28,159 nt of DNA from Clostridia bacterium (GTDB lineage: Bacteria > Bacillota > UBA994 > PWPR01), in assembly GCA_003557085.1 (NCBI GenBank), contig PWPR01000223.1, positions 1 to 28,159 on the forward strand. Direction: 5' to 3'. The notes beneath the pieces were generated by a model. It did not search any database. It saw only the letters and a list, made by a program, of their open reading frames with translations, and was not told where the DNA came from. The translations under genes were made by a program, and so were the position numbers. This document shows, piece by piece, positions 1 to 8,168 of the stretch. Numbering within the stretch: the first letter of the stretch is position 1; every line of letters begins with the position of its first letter.

Positions 1-296
1 CTCATATTTCTTCTGGCAGATACAGACCATATGTCAGAAGAGTTTTAGGCGAAGGTTATCAGTATTTTGATTGGAATGTTGATAGTGGTGACGCAAATGC
101 TACACCACCTACTCCAAGTCAAATAGTTGCAAATGTGATGAACCAAGTCAGACATCATAATTATGCAAATATACTTATGCACGAAACGCAAGCAACAGTG
201 AGAGCACTTCCAACAATAATCACCCAGCTACAAGACTTAGGATATACCTTTGATGTCCTAACAGTAGATAGCCATTATATTCAACATAGAAGATAA
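1..296 (+). CDS. Polysaccharide deacetylase, C-terminal part (cut by left edge)
   Basis: The reading frame is open from base 3 to a TAA at 294-296 and gives the last 97 residues of a protein whose start lies outside the window. The segment matches the second half of a NodB/CE4 deacetylase domain: a YFDWNVDSGDA block, then ILMHET (the LMH histidine motif near the C-terminus of the fold), then ALPTIITQLQDLGYTFDVL just before the end. CE4 enzymes of this type remove N-acetyl groups from peptidoglycan or other cell-surface GlcNAc polymers and are usually secreted or membrane-anchored. The N-terminal metal-binding motifs and any signal peptide cannot be seen, so catalytic competence and exact subfamily are unknown. 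A terminator follows directly, so this is the last gene of its transcript and converges with the operon on the other strand. Confidence 0.85.
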   Translation, partial: HISSGRYRPYVRRVLGEGYQYFDWNVDSGDANATPPTPSQIVANVMNQVRHHNYANILMHETQATVRALPTIITQLQDLGYTFDVLTVDSHYIQHRR

Positions 297-318
297 GCTC
301 CTCAGTTTGAGGAGCTTT
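296..318 (+). terminator. Intrinsic terminator after the deacetylase
   Basis: An 8-bp perfect stem AGCTCCTC/GAGGAGCT (296-303 with 309-316) has a 5-base loop and is followed by TTAATTATTT. It begins at the last base of the deacetylase stop codon. The minus-strand side has no long T run, so termination of the convergent operon here would be weaker. Confidence 0.8.
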
Positions 319-324
319 AATTAT

Positions 325-1980
325 TTACAATATTATTTCTTTTATTTGCTTACCGCCTTTTTCAGAATCTAGCATAAATGTAATAATGTCTCCAGCTTGA
401 CCTTTTACTAAATACTTCAACCTCTGACAGCCATCATTATATCCAATCTGATTATACTCACTAAACTGTTCTTGGGTGCTGAAATATCCTTCTAAGTACC
501 CTATTTCTTGCTCTATTTTGCCACTAATAATTTCGTTATCAGTCAAAACCTTAACTTTATCTTTAGCAATAACATTATTTTTCTTACCCTTATCAGTTAA
601 ATAAGTTGAAAGGTAACCATGGTTTGCTACTAAGATATCAATTTCATAAATATTATCACTAACTTTTGCTACATTTACCTCTTCAAAAACTACTTTTGGA
701 AGTGCTTTAGCATGAGCTAATAGAAAGGTCATCATCTTATGGCATTCTTGTTCTAACAATTTATGTGGAGGATTTTGTCTGAAATATTTTGGATTATATC
801 CTCCAATTTCCACTTTACCTAATTGAGGATGATTAAACTCTTTCCAATCAAAAAACCCTTTGCCACTTAATTCTCTATCATTCCATTCAAGCACCTTTAA
901 ATCCCTATTAAGCCTTTCTTGTACACTTAAGTTTCTAGCTTGATGCCAATCCATTTTTACTCCTGCTCTTCCATACAAGTCCCATAACTCTGGGGTAAAC
1001 CCAGGAATTCCTTGGTGTTCATAGGCCCAGTCTACAATCGTTGCAGCAAAGATACCTCCTGTGCTTGGTACATCTGGATATCCTGTTAGCTCTTCTCCCC
1101 TAGCTCCAATAGCTTTTAGTAATTTTAAGTCGTATTTATTAAACTCTTCTTCAGGATATGTATAAGGAGATCTAAATAAAATGCCTCCTGAAGTATGCAG
1201 AGCCTCTAATGCTCCTATATTTTTATGTTTAATTATGAAATCTACCACATTCTTTATCTCAGGCTCTGATGTTGGGTAATCTCCTCCACCTTTGATTTCA
1301 GGCTTCCATTCTGAAGGATAGTTTCTATTTAAATCAAGTTGCCATGGAACTGGGTTTAGTTCAAATGGTTCTCCTTGATAGTCTTTAATATATCCCTCAG
1401 GTAAGATATGATAAAATTCACCCTCAATTTCATCTAGTTTTCTAGGTTCCATTAATCTGCTATCATGTTTTGAAATCTTATATGCTCCACGCTTATCATC
1501 TCTAAGTCTCATTTGCAAGATATAGCCATTATTGTCTATATCACTTCTATGAAGTCCTGGATGATCCATTAACTCTTCATCTGGCCATAACCTAACACTG
1601 CTCCTTAACATATTTGGAGTAGTCAGATAAAACTCTGCTCCATCAGGATTAACTCTAGGAATAATATAAAAGGTAGTAGTTTGTAATAAATGTCTGATGT
1701 CCTCTGCGTCTTTATTTATCAGTAAATATTCAGCTGTATATAAAGCAGCAACTGACCCTGTAACCTCTCCAGCATGAGTATTTCCGTCAATATAAATTGC
1801 TGGTTTATCTTTTGCATCGCCAGTCATCAAATCAGTTATTGTTAAACACCACACATCTCTTCCCTCATAGCTTTTGCCAATAGAGGTCAAAGATGCATAA
1901 TCGCTAAATTGGCTTTCTAAGCCTTTAAGAGCCTCAGTTAATTCTTGATAAGTGTAGTAATGATCATAATTTAAGTACAT
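325..1980 (-). CDS. M14 family zinc carboxypeptidase
   Basis: This is a 551-residue metallopeptidase of the M14 (carboxypeptidase A-like) family, which removes C-terminal residues from peptides with one Zn2+. The zinc ligands read as H69-x-x-E72 (GNTHAGEV) and H262 (EALHTSGG). The substrate-binding Asn-Arg pair is N218-R219 (LDLNRNY), and the general base is probably E331 in FTPELWD. About 100 residues are inserted between the HxxE and NR motifs, as in the larger bacterial M14 proteins, and residues after about 440 form a non-catalytic, probably beta-rich tail. I see no clear signal peptide, so it may be cytoplasmic. The start has a good ribosome site (AAAGGAG). It lies 15 bases after the kinase gene and is the last gene of the six-gene operon, suggesting a role in peptide breakdown linked to that two-component system. 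Confidence 0.88.
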   Translation of the reverse strand: MYLNYDHYYTYQELTEALKGLESQFSDYASLTSIGKSYEGRDVWCLTITDLMTGDAKDKPAIYIDGNTHAGEVTGSVAALYTAEYLLINKDAEDIRHLLQTTTFYIIPRVNPDGAEFYLTTPNMLRSSVRLWPDEELMDHPGLHRSDIDNNGYILQMRLRDDKRGAYKISKHDSRLMEPRKLDEIEGEFYHILPEGYIKDYQGEPFELNPVPWQLDLNRNYPSEWKPEIKGGGDYPTSEPEIKNVVDFIIKHKNIGALEALHTSGGILFRSPYTYPEEEFNKYDLKLLKAIGARGEELTGYPDVPSTGGIFAATIVDWAYEHQGIPGFTPELWDLYGRAGVKMDWHQARNLSVQERLNRDLKVLEWNDRELSGKGFFDWKEFNHPQLGKVEIGGYNPKYFRQNPPHKLLEQECHKMMTFLLAHAKALPKVVFEEVNVAKVSDNIYEIDILVANHGYLSTYLTDKGKKNNVIAKDKVKVLTDNEIISGKIEQEIGYLEGYFSTQEQFSEYNQIGYNDGCQRLKYLVKGQAGDIITFMLDSEKGGKQIKEIIL

Positions 1981-1995
1981 ACTTTATCTCCTTTC

Positions 1996-3354
1996 CTAAT
2001 TAGGGAAAACTATTTCTACTACTGCTCCTCCTGAAGAATGATTATATATTTTGATTTCTCCACCATGTAGATTAATAATATCCTTCACTATGGCCATCCC
2101 CAGACCAGTATTGCCTTTTTCTCCTTTGAAAAATCTTTCAAATACCTTGGGGATTTCTTTTTCTAAAAACCCAGGTCCATCATCTACAATCCTTATTATC
2201 ACTTCTTTTTCTTCACCCGTGATGCCTTGGATCAAAATTCTTTCTTTAGCATATCTAACTGCATTATCTAATACATTAGAAAATGCTCTCATCAAGGATG
2301 AATAGTCTCCATTAATACTTAAATCTTCTTCTATAATAACTTGCAAATCTAGATTCCTTTGTTGAATTCTAGTATAAACTGTTCTAAGTGCTTCGTTAAT
2401 AACTTCACTAGCTTCAACTTTTTCTTTCTTCATTTCAACATTTTCATTGTCAATCTTACTTAAGAAAAGCAACTCTTCTACTACAGATTTCAATCTTTGA
2501 CTTTCAGAAACTATTATATTAAAAGCTTCATCAATCTCACTTTCATTAAACAAGTCAGCTGCTAAGCCCTCTGCATATCCTTGAATATTCATCAGTGGAC
2601 TCTTTAGTTCGTGTGAAGCATTTTGTATAAATCTTGACTGGGCTTCTTGATATCTTTCAAGTTGTTGACTCATATTATTAAAAGCCTTTGCTAAGTCTCC
2701 CAGCTCATCATCATCTTCTACTTTTAGTCTTCCTGAAAAATCTCCTATTGATATTTCCTTTAGTTTTTGCTCTAGATCTTGAAGCGGCTCTATTAACTTA
2801 GATGTCAGATAACTAGCAAACAAAATTCCAATAAGAACAGCAATAATTATTAACCTAATTACAGACCACATGAAACTATCTCTGATTATCATTTGATCTA
2901 CTCTAGGGCTCAAAGCAATTACATAACCTGATCTATTAAGACTAGTAAACTCTTCAATAACAAAATAAGAGTCACTCCAACTTCCCTGTGTTTTCTTTTC
3001 TATTACAGCATTTTTTATCTCATCCGGAATCACTAGCCTGTCATCAAATCCTTGAAAAGTGCTTAAAACTATATTTAAATCCTGATTGAGTATTACTACT
3101 TCAATATTAGATTGTGACTGTGAGACTACCTCTTGGATAAGTCTTTCATCCCTGAATGAAGTATTAATAATAATTTGGGCAATTCCTTTGGCAGTTGTCT
3201 CTAATTCATAGAAATTTCTTTGGGAGATATAGTTTGTGATTGTAAATGCTGTTGTTATAAGTACAGATACACTTACCATAATAATGACTAGCACCTGTAC
3301 TGCAGTTATCTTAAACCCTATGGATGTCTTATTTTTCGGTAATTTTGTATCCAT
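1996..3354 (-). CDS. Sensor histidine kinase (OmpR-partner type)
   Basis: This 452-residue membrane kinase has two transmembrane segments (about 15-40 and 163-184) enclosing an extracytoplasmic sensor of about 120 residues. These are followed by a HAMP linker (about 184-236), a HisKA domain with phospho-accepting H248 in SHELKSP, and a HATPase domain. The ATPase shows the N box (N360/N364, FSNVLDNA), the G1 box (DDGPGF, 391-396) and the G2 box (GNTGLGMAIV, 414-423). All catalytic motifs are intact. The gene overlaps the response-regulator gene by 26 bases, so the two are almost certainly cognate and translationally coupled. The signal is unknown. Its place in an operon with NagA, a dipeptidase and a carboxypeptidase suggests a cell-wall or peptide cue, but that is inference. 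Confidence 0.93.
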   Translation of the reverse strand: MDTKLPKNKTSIGFKITAVQVLVIIMVSVSVLITTAFTITNYISQRNFYELETTAKGIAQIIINTSFRDERLIQEVVSQSQSNIEVVILNQDLNIVLSTFQGFDDRLVIPDEIKNAVIEKKTQGSWSDSYFVIEEFTSLNRSGYVIALSPRVDQMIIRDSFMWSVIRLIIIAVLIGILFASYLTSKLIEPLQDLEQKLKEISIGDFSGRLKVEDDDELGDLAKAFNNMSQQLERYQEAQSRFIQNASHELKSPLMNIQGYAEGLAADLFNESEIDEAFNIIVSESQRLKSVVEELLFLSKIDNENVEMKKEKVEASEVINEALRTVYTRIQQRNLDLQVIIEEDLSINGDYSSLMRAFSNVLDNAVRYAKERILIQGITGEEKEVIIRIVDDGPGFLEKEIPKVFERFFKGEKGNTGLGMAIVKDIINLHGGEIKIYNHSSGGAVVEIVFPN

Positions 3355-4015
3355 AGCCCCAAATTGTCTCTATAGCTATTTTTGCATCATTATCTTTGAG
3401 TTTTTTTCTAAGCCTTCTCACCAAATCATCAACAGACCTAGTCTCACCAACATAATCATATCCCCAAATATTTTCAATTATCTGGTCTCTAGACAATGCT
3501 TTATCAGAGTTTTTTAGCATATATAAGAGCATTTCAAATTCTTTATTTGTAGTAGTTACTTCTTTTCCGCCAATATAGAACTCCCTATGAGATGATTTTA
3601 TCTCAACATTACCCAATCTAAATTCTTCTCCATCTACTTGTTCTTCTACCATCATTGATCTTCTAAGCAAAGCTTTTATTCTAACTATTAGCTCTCTAGG
3701 ACTAAATGGCTTAACTAAATAGTCATCTCCACCTAGCTCTATTCCTAAAATTCTATCTATCTCTTCTCCTTTAGCTGATACAAAAATTATAGGAGTTTTG
3801 TACTCATATCTTATTCTTCTACATAGATCTAATCCGCTAATCCCAGGAAGCATCACGTCCAAAACAATGCAGTCTGGCTTGTGCTTCTCTACTGCTGGTA
3901 AAACTGACTCAGCTTCTCCAAAAGTTTTCACTGTATATCCTTCATTGCTTAAAAACTTGGATATTAACTCTCTTATATTTTTATCATCATCCACAACATA
4001 AATAAGTTCATGCAT
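3329..4015 (-). CDS. OmpR/PhoB-family response regulator
   Basis: This is a DNA-binding response regulator with an N-terminal receiver domain: an acidic DDD pocket near residue 10, phospho-acceptor D53 in IVLDVMLPG, and a conserved lysine in LVKPFSP. The C-terminal winged helix ends with the typical IWGYGYKI. I place the start at the ATG at 4013-4015 (MHELIYVVDDD, 228 residues). A GTG at 4022-4024 would add three residues, but it sits only a base or two from the GAGGAG ribosome site, whereas the inner ATG is about ten bases away. The gene overlaps cutC by 8 bases and the kinase by 26, so it belongs to the same transcript. Targets are unknown; autoregulation of the operon is plausible but no repeated binding site was identified. 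Confidence 0.92.
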   Translation of the reverse strand: MHELIYVVDDDKNIRELISKFLSNEGYTVKTFGEAESVLPAVEKHKPDCIVLDVMLPGISGLDLCRRIRYEYKTPIIFVSAKGEEIDRILGIELGGDDYLVKPFSPRELIVRIKALLRRSMMVEEQVDGEEFRLGNVEIKSSHREFYIGGKEVTTTNKEFEMLLYMLKNSDKALSRDQIIENIWGYDYVGETRSVDDLVRRLRKKLKDNDAKIAIETIWGYGYKITEK

Positions 4016-4736
4016 TATTCTCACTCTCCTCTTTTATTGCTAAAAATCTTTCCTTACTAAATCTTTTGCGCACATTCATTTCTCCCATTGCTAAATCTTT
4101 ATTAAGATATTTATTATCTATAATAACTTCTTTAGATGCAGAAGTGTGAATCTCCTTAACCCCTGTTTTATTAATTATGTATTTTACATTTTGAGGAGTA
4201 ATGCCTCCTCCAGGCATTATTGATAAAGACTTACTTGATTGTACTAGTTTGCCGATTAGTTTAGTACCTTTTGTAATATCACTTTCTTGGCCTGATGTTA
4301 AAATTCTATTAACTCCAATTTCTTCTAAAACCTTAATTTCTCTAAGAGGATCTAGTGTAAAATCAAAAGCTCTATGAAATGCTATTTCACTTTTACTAAA
4401 CTCTCTTTTGATTTCTTTTAGAAACTTCACATCAATACTACCAAACCTATCAAGTGCCCCTATGACAAAACCACTGCATCCTAGAGCCATAAACCCTTCA
4501 ATTGACTTAAACATAGTCATCTTTTCACTTTTGCTATAAGTAAAATCTCCACTTCTCTCTCTTATTAAAGGCAAAACTGGTATCTCAAGATTATCCTTTA
4601 CAATCCTTACTAATCCTATAGAAGGTGTTAATCCACCTACTTCCAAACACGAAGACACCTCTAGCCTATCTGCTCCTACTTCATAGGCAGCTTTCGCATC
4701 ATCATATGACTCTATACAAACTTCGATTTTAATCAT
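4008..4736 (-). CDS. cutC: CutC family protein
   Basis: The product has about 242 residues and matches the CutC TIM-barrel family from its first strand: IEVCIESYDDAKAAYEVGAD, then RLEVSSCLEVGGLTPS. Further family blocks follow: IPVLPLIRERSGDF, ITSGQESD, MPGGGITPQNV and EIHTSAS. The family was named for copper homeostasis, but that role is poorly supported biochemically and I make no claim about copper here. I choose the ATG at 4734-4736, one base after the stop of the upstream dipeptidase gene, because MIKIEVC matches the usual CutC N-terminus. An ATG at 4746-4748 in the same frame would add four residues but leaves almost no ribosome-site spacing. The gene sits between a dipeptidase and a two-component system, an unusual setting for a metal gene. 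Confidence 0.9.
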   Translation of the reverse strand: MIKIEVCIESYDDAKAAYEVGADRLEVSSCLEVGGLTPSIGLVRIVKDNLEIPVLPLIRERSGDFTYSKSEKMTMFKSIEGFMALGCSGFVIGALDRFGSIDVKFLKEIKREFSKSEIAFHRAFDFTLDPLREIKVLEEIGVNRILTSGQESDITKGTKLIGKLVQSSKSLSIMPGGGITPQNVKYIINKTGVKEIHTSASKEVIIDNKYLNKDLAMGEMNVRKRFSKERFLAIKEESENNA

Positions 4737-4737
4737 T

Positions 4738-5955
4738 TTAACTACCATACTTCCTTGAAAGTTCGACGGCTTTGCTCAGCTGAGAAGCAGTAAACTCTTT
4801 TGTACATGAGATACTTTCTAACTTACTAAACTGACTGTCCTCAAACTCTTTAATCTCGGCTTTATACTTTTCTGCTAAAGCTTTGTCTTGATTCGTTTTA
4901 TAAACTGCTTGATAAAAATCCCAAAAAACACCTTGGTCATAGATTTCACTTGCTGGTTTAAAATGGTCTTTAAGATCATGACATAAAGAATCTGGCATTT
5001 TATCTTTATAATAATATGGCACAAAAGGCGATAAACAAGGGACTGATAAAGCCCTATAGACAATTATATCTTCAGCTAAATCAAAGACAGCGCATTCTTG
5101 GGTGGCAATATTACACCCGCTTCTATAATAGCTTTTTTCAATTTCTTCTTCACTTTGATGAATGTCTTCACTAAAGTGATGACTCCTCATAAGGTTTATA
5201 ACTGACCTTATGTCTAACTTTTCTTTTGGCTTTATTGCAAATTTTAAGGGCTTATCAAGTGGGATTTCCTCTTTGATTATTAACTCTTGAATATAATGCT
5301 GTCTTGAATCAATTCCTGTTTCTTTCCTTAGATTTAAACTATCCTCTTCTTTAGCATAATATTTTGCAAAACTAAATGAACCTTGCGATACCTTGCTTAT
5401 TATTTCACTTGATCCAAAAAATTCTATTTCAAAATCTTCTCTTGCAAGGCTTCCTAATACAAAGGTATTGGGAGTAACTACTACTGCCTCATCTGGAACT
5501 TTATATGCTAGCCAATGATTGCCACTTAGTAAAGCTACCACATAGGCATCTTCTCTATCTGCTATGGTAAATGTCCTTCCACTTGCTTGATAACCATAAG
5601 TCTTCATCAGTATCTCTACCAATGAAAGTGCATGCTTAGCTGATTTTGCATACTTTGCTATAATTTGAGGGAAAGCATAGCCTATTCCTTGACCATCAGC
5701 ATATATTGAGGGACATCCATTCCCTGCAATAACAACCCCATTATCATTAATACAATTATCGCTATATTCTAGCTTAGGAACTTCTGCATGGATAAAATTA
5801 AAGGAAGGTTTTTCAAGCTGATAAATATCTAAATACTTATTTCCTTGATAATAATTATATATTACAGGGTGTTTATTATAGTTTTGTTCACTATGAGCAA
5901 AAATAATGCTCCCAGCTTTACTTGCCTTTTTTCCTACTACAATCGCTAAACACAT
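4738..5955 (-). CDS. C69-type dipeptidase (Ntn-hydrolase)
   Basis: This 405-residue protein resembles the PepD/secernin (C69) N-terminal-nucleophile hydrolases. It begins MCLAIVVGKKAS followed by GSIIFAHSEQN. After removal of Met1 the exposed Cys2 would be the nucleophile, and the following VGKKAS..GS...A..E pattern is the family hallmark. A later GRTFTIADREDAYVV block also fits. Enzymes of this family cleave dipeptides of broad specificity and, as far as can be seen, this one is cytoplasmic, with no signal sequence. Its ATG follows the NagA stop codon without any gap (TAA directly followed by ATG), so translation is probably coupled. Together with NagA upstream and an M14 carboxypeptidase downstream, it suggests breakdown of scavenged peptides, perhaps cell-wall peptides. 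The exact substrate cannot be told. Confidence 0.82.
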   Translation of the reverse strand: MCLAIVVGKKASKAGSIIFAHSEQNYNKHPVIYNYYQGNKYLDIYQLEKPSFNFIHAEVPKLEYSDNCINDNGVVIAGNGCPSIYADGQGIGYAFPQIIAKYAKSAKHALSLVEILMKTYGYQASGRTFTIADREDAYVVALLSGNHWLAYKVPDEAVVVTPNTFVLGSLAREDFEIEFFGSSEIISKVSQGSFSFAKYYAKEEDSLNLRKETGIDSRQHYIQELIIKEEIPLDKPLKFAIKPKEKLDIRSVINLMRSHHFSEDIHQSEEEIEKSYYRSGCNIATQECAVFDLAEDIIVYRALSVPCLSPFVPYYYKDKMPDSLCHDLKDHFKPASEIYDQGVFWDFYQAVYKTNQDKALAEKYKAEIKEFEDSQFSKLESISCTKEFTASQLSKAVELSRKYGS

Positions 5956-7065
5956 TTAAATTATCTCTCCTGACACTATTGTTTTAACTACCTGTTTTAA
6001 ATCAGTAATTACCAAATCTGCCCTCAAATTCTCGACAATGCGACCCCTATCCTCCAGATTTAGAAAATCAGCAGGATTTGAGCTTACATATTCAATTGCT
6101 TTTGTCAGTGGGACTTTTGTTTGCTTGATGAAATTATTAAGAGCTGTCATTAAGTTTAAAGTACTACCTGCTAAAGTATTATCTTCTTTCAACTTAGCTA
6201 TATTATTAACAACAATTATTTTTTGATCACTAAGAGTATATTCCCCATCACCCAAAGCTGTAGCTGCAATGGAATCTGTCACTAGAATAATATCATCACC
6301 TTTTAGCTTAAAAAGCAAGTCATACATAGCTGGGTGGACATGTATATTATCAGCAATAAGTTCAATATAGCATTCAGATAATAGTGCTGCTGTTGTTATG
6401 CTTGGTCTTCTATGATGAATACTAGGCATCGCATTAAAAATATGAGTAATCAAGTCACAGCTTTTTAGGACCTGCTTCCCTAGCTCATAATCAGCCATAG
6501 TATGTGCAACTGCTAGCTTAATGCCATAATCTTTGAGTTTAACAATTTCTTCATCAATAACCTCTGGTGCATAACTAATAACCTTTATAATATCATAAAA
6601 ATCTTTAAAAATGGTCTCTTCATAATCTCTTAGATGAGCTATATTATGTGCTCCTGCTTTCTCTTCGTTGAGAAAAGGACCTTCAAGATGTACTCCCAAT
6701 AAACTGGCTCCACAATTAGGAGACATATTATCTCTAATTTGTTCCAAATTAGATTTTATCTTAGCTAAAGAAGCACTTGAGGTAGATAAAAGAAAACTAG
6801 TCACCCCTGTTTGTGCTTGATAGACTTTAAGCTTCTTAATCTTCTCACTTGTTAAATCCATTGAGTCAATGCCCAAGGCTCCATGAAAATGAATATCTAT
6901 AAATCCAGGAAATAAATAAGCCTGATTTGCATCTATTACCATCTCATATTTATCTCTTGGAAGTTCTCCACTACCATATTTAATTATATTTTCTCTAAAG
7001 ACTAAATAACCCCTTGGTATATTAAGGTCTTTTGCTATAATATGTGCATTTTTTATTGCTTTCAT
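5956..7065 (-). CDS. nagA: N-acetylglucosamine-6-phosphate deacetylase
   Basis: This 369-residue amidohydrolase converts GlcNAc-6-phosphate to glucosamine-6-phosphate and acetate, the entry step for recycled or imported amino sugar. The metal site is readable: H59-x-H61 (DIHFHG), E128 (HLEGPF), H188 (VAHTM), H208 (THIFNAM) and catalytic D264 (LVTDSIAA). The PSIHHRRP stretch at about 214-221, which in this family contacts the sugar phosphate, is also present. Length is normal. It is the first gene of the minus-strand operon. No nagB, PTS gene or NagR is in the window, so glucosamine-6-phosphate must be handled by genes elsewhere. A ribosome site (AAGAGG) precedes the ATG; no convincing promoter was picked out in the short space before the terminator at 7137-7161. 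Confidence 0.95.
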   Translation of the reverse strand: MKAIKNAHIIAKDLNIPRGYLVFRENIIKYGSGELPRDKYEMVIDANQAYLFPGFIDIHFHGALGIDSMDLTSEKIKKLKVYQAQTGVTSFLLSTSSASLAKIKSNLEQIRDNMSPNCGASLLGVHLEGPFLNEEKAGAHNIAHLRDYEETIFKDFYDIIKVISYAPEVIDEEIVKLKDYGIKLAVAHTMADYELGKQVLKSCDLITHIFNAMPSIHHRRPSITTAALLSECYIELIADNIHVHPAMYDLLFKLKGDDIILVTDSIAATALGDGEYTLSDQKIIVVNNIAKLKEDNTLAGSTLNLMTALNNFIKQTKVPLTKAIEYVSSNPADFLNLEDRGRIVENLRADLVITDLKQVVKTIVSGEII

Positions 7066-7136
7066 AGATTTACCTCTTATTCTTTTAACAATGTTAGATT
7101 CAATACATATGTCTGATTATCCTCTAATAAGAGAAA

Positions 7137-7161
7137 AAAACTCACTATAAAAGTGAGTTTT
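7137..7161 (-). terminator. Intrinsic terminator of the ABC exporter operon
   Basis: AAAACTCACT (7137-7146) pairs with AGTGAGTTTT (7152-7161) around a 5-base loop. On the minus strand the stem runs into TTTTTTTCTCTT. The hairpin overlaps the permease stop codon by two bases and separates this operon from the nagA operon. Confidence 0.88.
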
Positions 7162-8158
7162 AAATAGCTTGAGTCTTCTTTTGGTATTTAGCTAGAGCTA
7201 AAAATAGCACTATGCTTATTCCTAAAATCACACTACTTGAGAGCATAACATAACTCCAATTAGCTGTATTAGTAATAGTTTTATAGATACCTTGATATAT
7301 CCAATAAAGCGGTGACCAATACAAGACTACATGCATGCTGCTCCTTAGCACAATTGCTCCTAAAACTGATCCGGCTAAGATAAACATCATACCTTTAGCA
7401 CTAGCAATAGCTGACAATTGACTTGAACCTAACATCCCTATTAAAAGACCTGCAAAGACTACAAATAAGATACTAGAAGTAATAATAACTATTAGCTTAA
7501 GCAAAGCTATGTCATTAATCCCCATAATTAGCAAAATTGCAGGAGTGTGGATCATTGGCAGTATTATTCCCAGGAAGCTTTTGCCTATTATATATTGAAT
7601 TTTTCCTAATGGGGAAGTATTTAAAGCTCTGATAGTGTTAAATTCCTTATCCTCGACTATGTTTAAGCCCATCACCATACCACCAAGAATAATAGACATA
7701 ATGATTAAACTAGCGCTACCTATGCTAACTATAGGTGGAAGGCCAACATTAATGTTTGATACTTGATAATCAATAAAACTTGTCTGATCTCCTTCTAAAT
7801 ACGACACTATCAAGTTCATCATACTTTTAGTGTCACCTACTTCATTTCCTTCTAAAATTACTTCAAACTGTCCATTTTGCTTACTTAGTCCATAGACATC
7901 ATCAGTATCTTTAACCCTCATAATCACATCTTCTCTGCTTTCATATGTAATAATTTGAGATATTTTAGAAAGAGCTTCTACTTCATGCTCTGCTAAAGTA
8001 TTATCTATAGCAAAAACCATAGAAGTTGCTGCAACATCAGGTGCCATACCGCTAAGTAAAAGCGCAATTAGTATCGGTGCAACTATAGTATATAGTAAAA
8101 CAAAATCTCTTCTTGCAACTTTTACGTCTCTTTTGAGAATAGCAAATATTCTTTTCAT
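7160..8158 (-). CDS. ABC-2 type exporter permease (second subunit)
   Basis: This 332-residue integral membrane protein has the ABC-2 layout. A first transmembrane helix follows a short basic N-terminus (LLYTIVAPILIALLL, about 21-36), then comes a large soluble loop to about residue 145, then roughly five more hydrophobic helices to the C-terminus. A VEDKEFNTIRALNTSPLG stretch after the second helix is the typical coupling region of ABC-2 permeases of the YhgE/NatB-like type. It is the last gene of the TetR-ABC operon, 10 bases after the sister permease, with which it probably forms a heterodimeric channel. The substrate is unknown; TetR-linked exporters of this type are often drug, peptide or lipid pumps. 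Confidence 0.85.
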   Translation of the reverse strand: MKRIFAILKRDVKVARRDFVLLYTIVAPILIALLLSGMAPDVAATSMVFAIDNTLAEHEVEALSKISQIITYESREDVIMRVKDTDDVYGLSKQNGQFEVILEGNEVGDTKSMMNLIVSYLEGDQTSFIDYQVSNINVGLPPIVSIGSASLIIMSIILGGMVMGLNIVEDKEFNTIRALNTSPLGKIQYIIGKSFLGIILPMIHTPAILLIMGINDIALLKLIVIITSSILFVVFAGLLIGMLGSSQLSAIASAKGMMFILAGSVLGAIVLRSSMHVVLYWSPLYWIYQGIYKTITNTANWSYVMLSSSVILGISIVLFLALAKYQKKTQAI

Positions 8159-8168
8159 TTTATTACTC

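Noticed and set aside
2051..2305. Open frame on the plus strand inside the kinase gene
   Set aside because: It lies fully opposite a well-supported kinase domain, has no ribosome site and its translation looks like antisense of the catalytic motifs.
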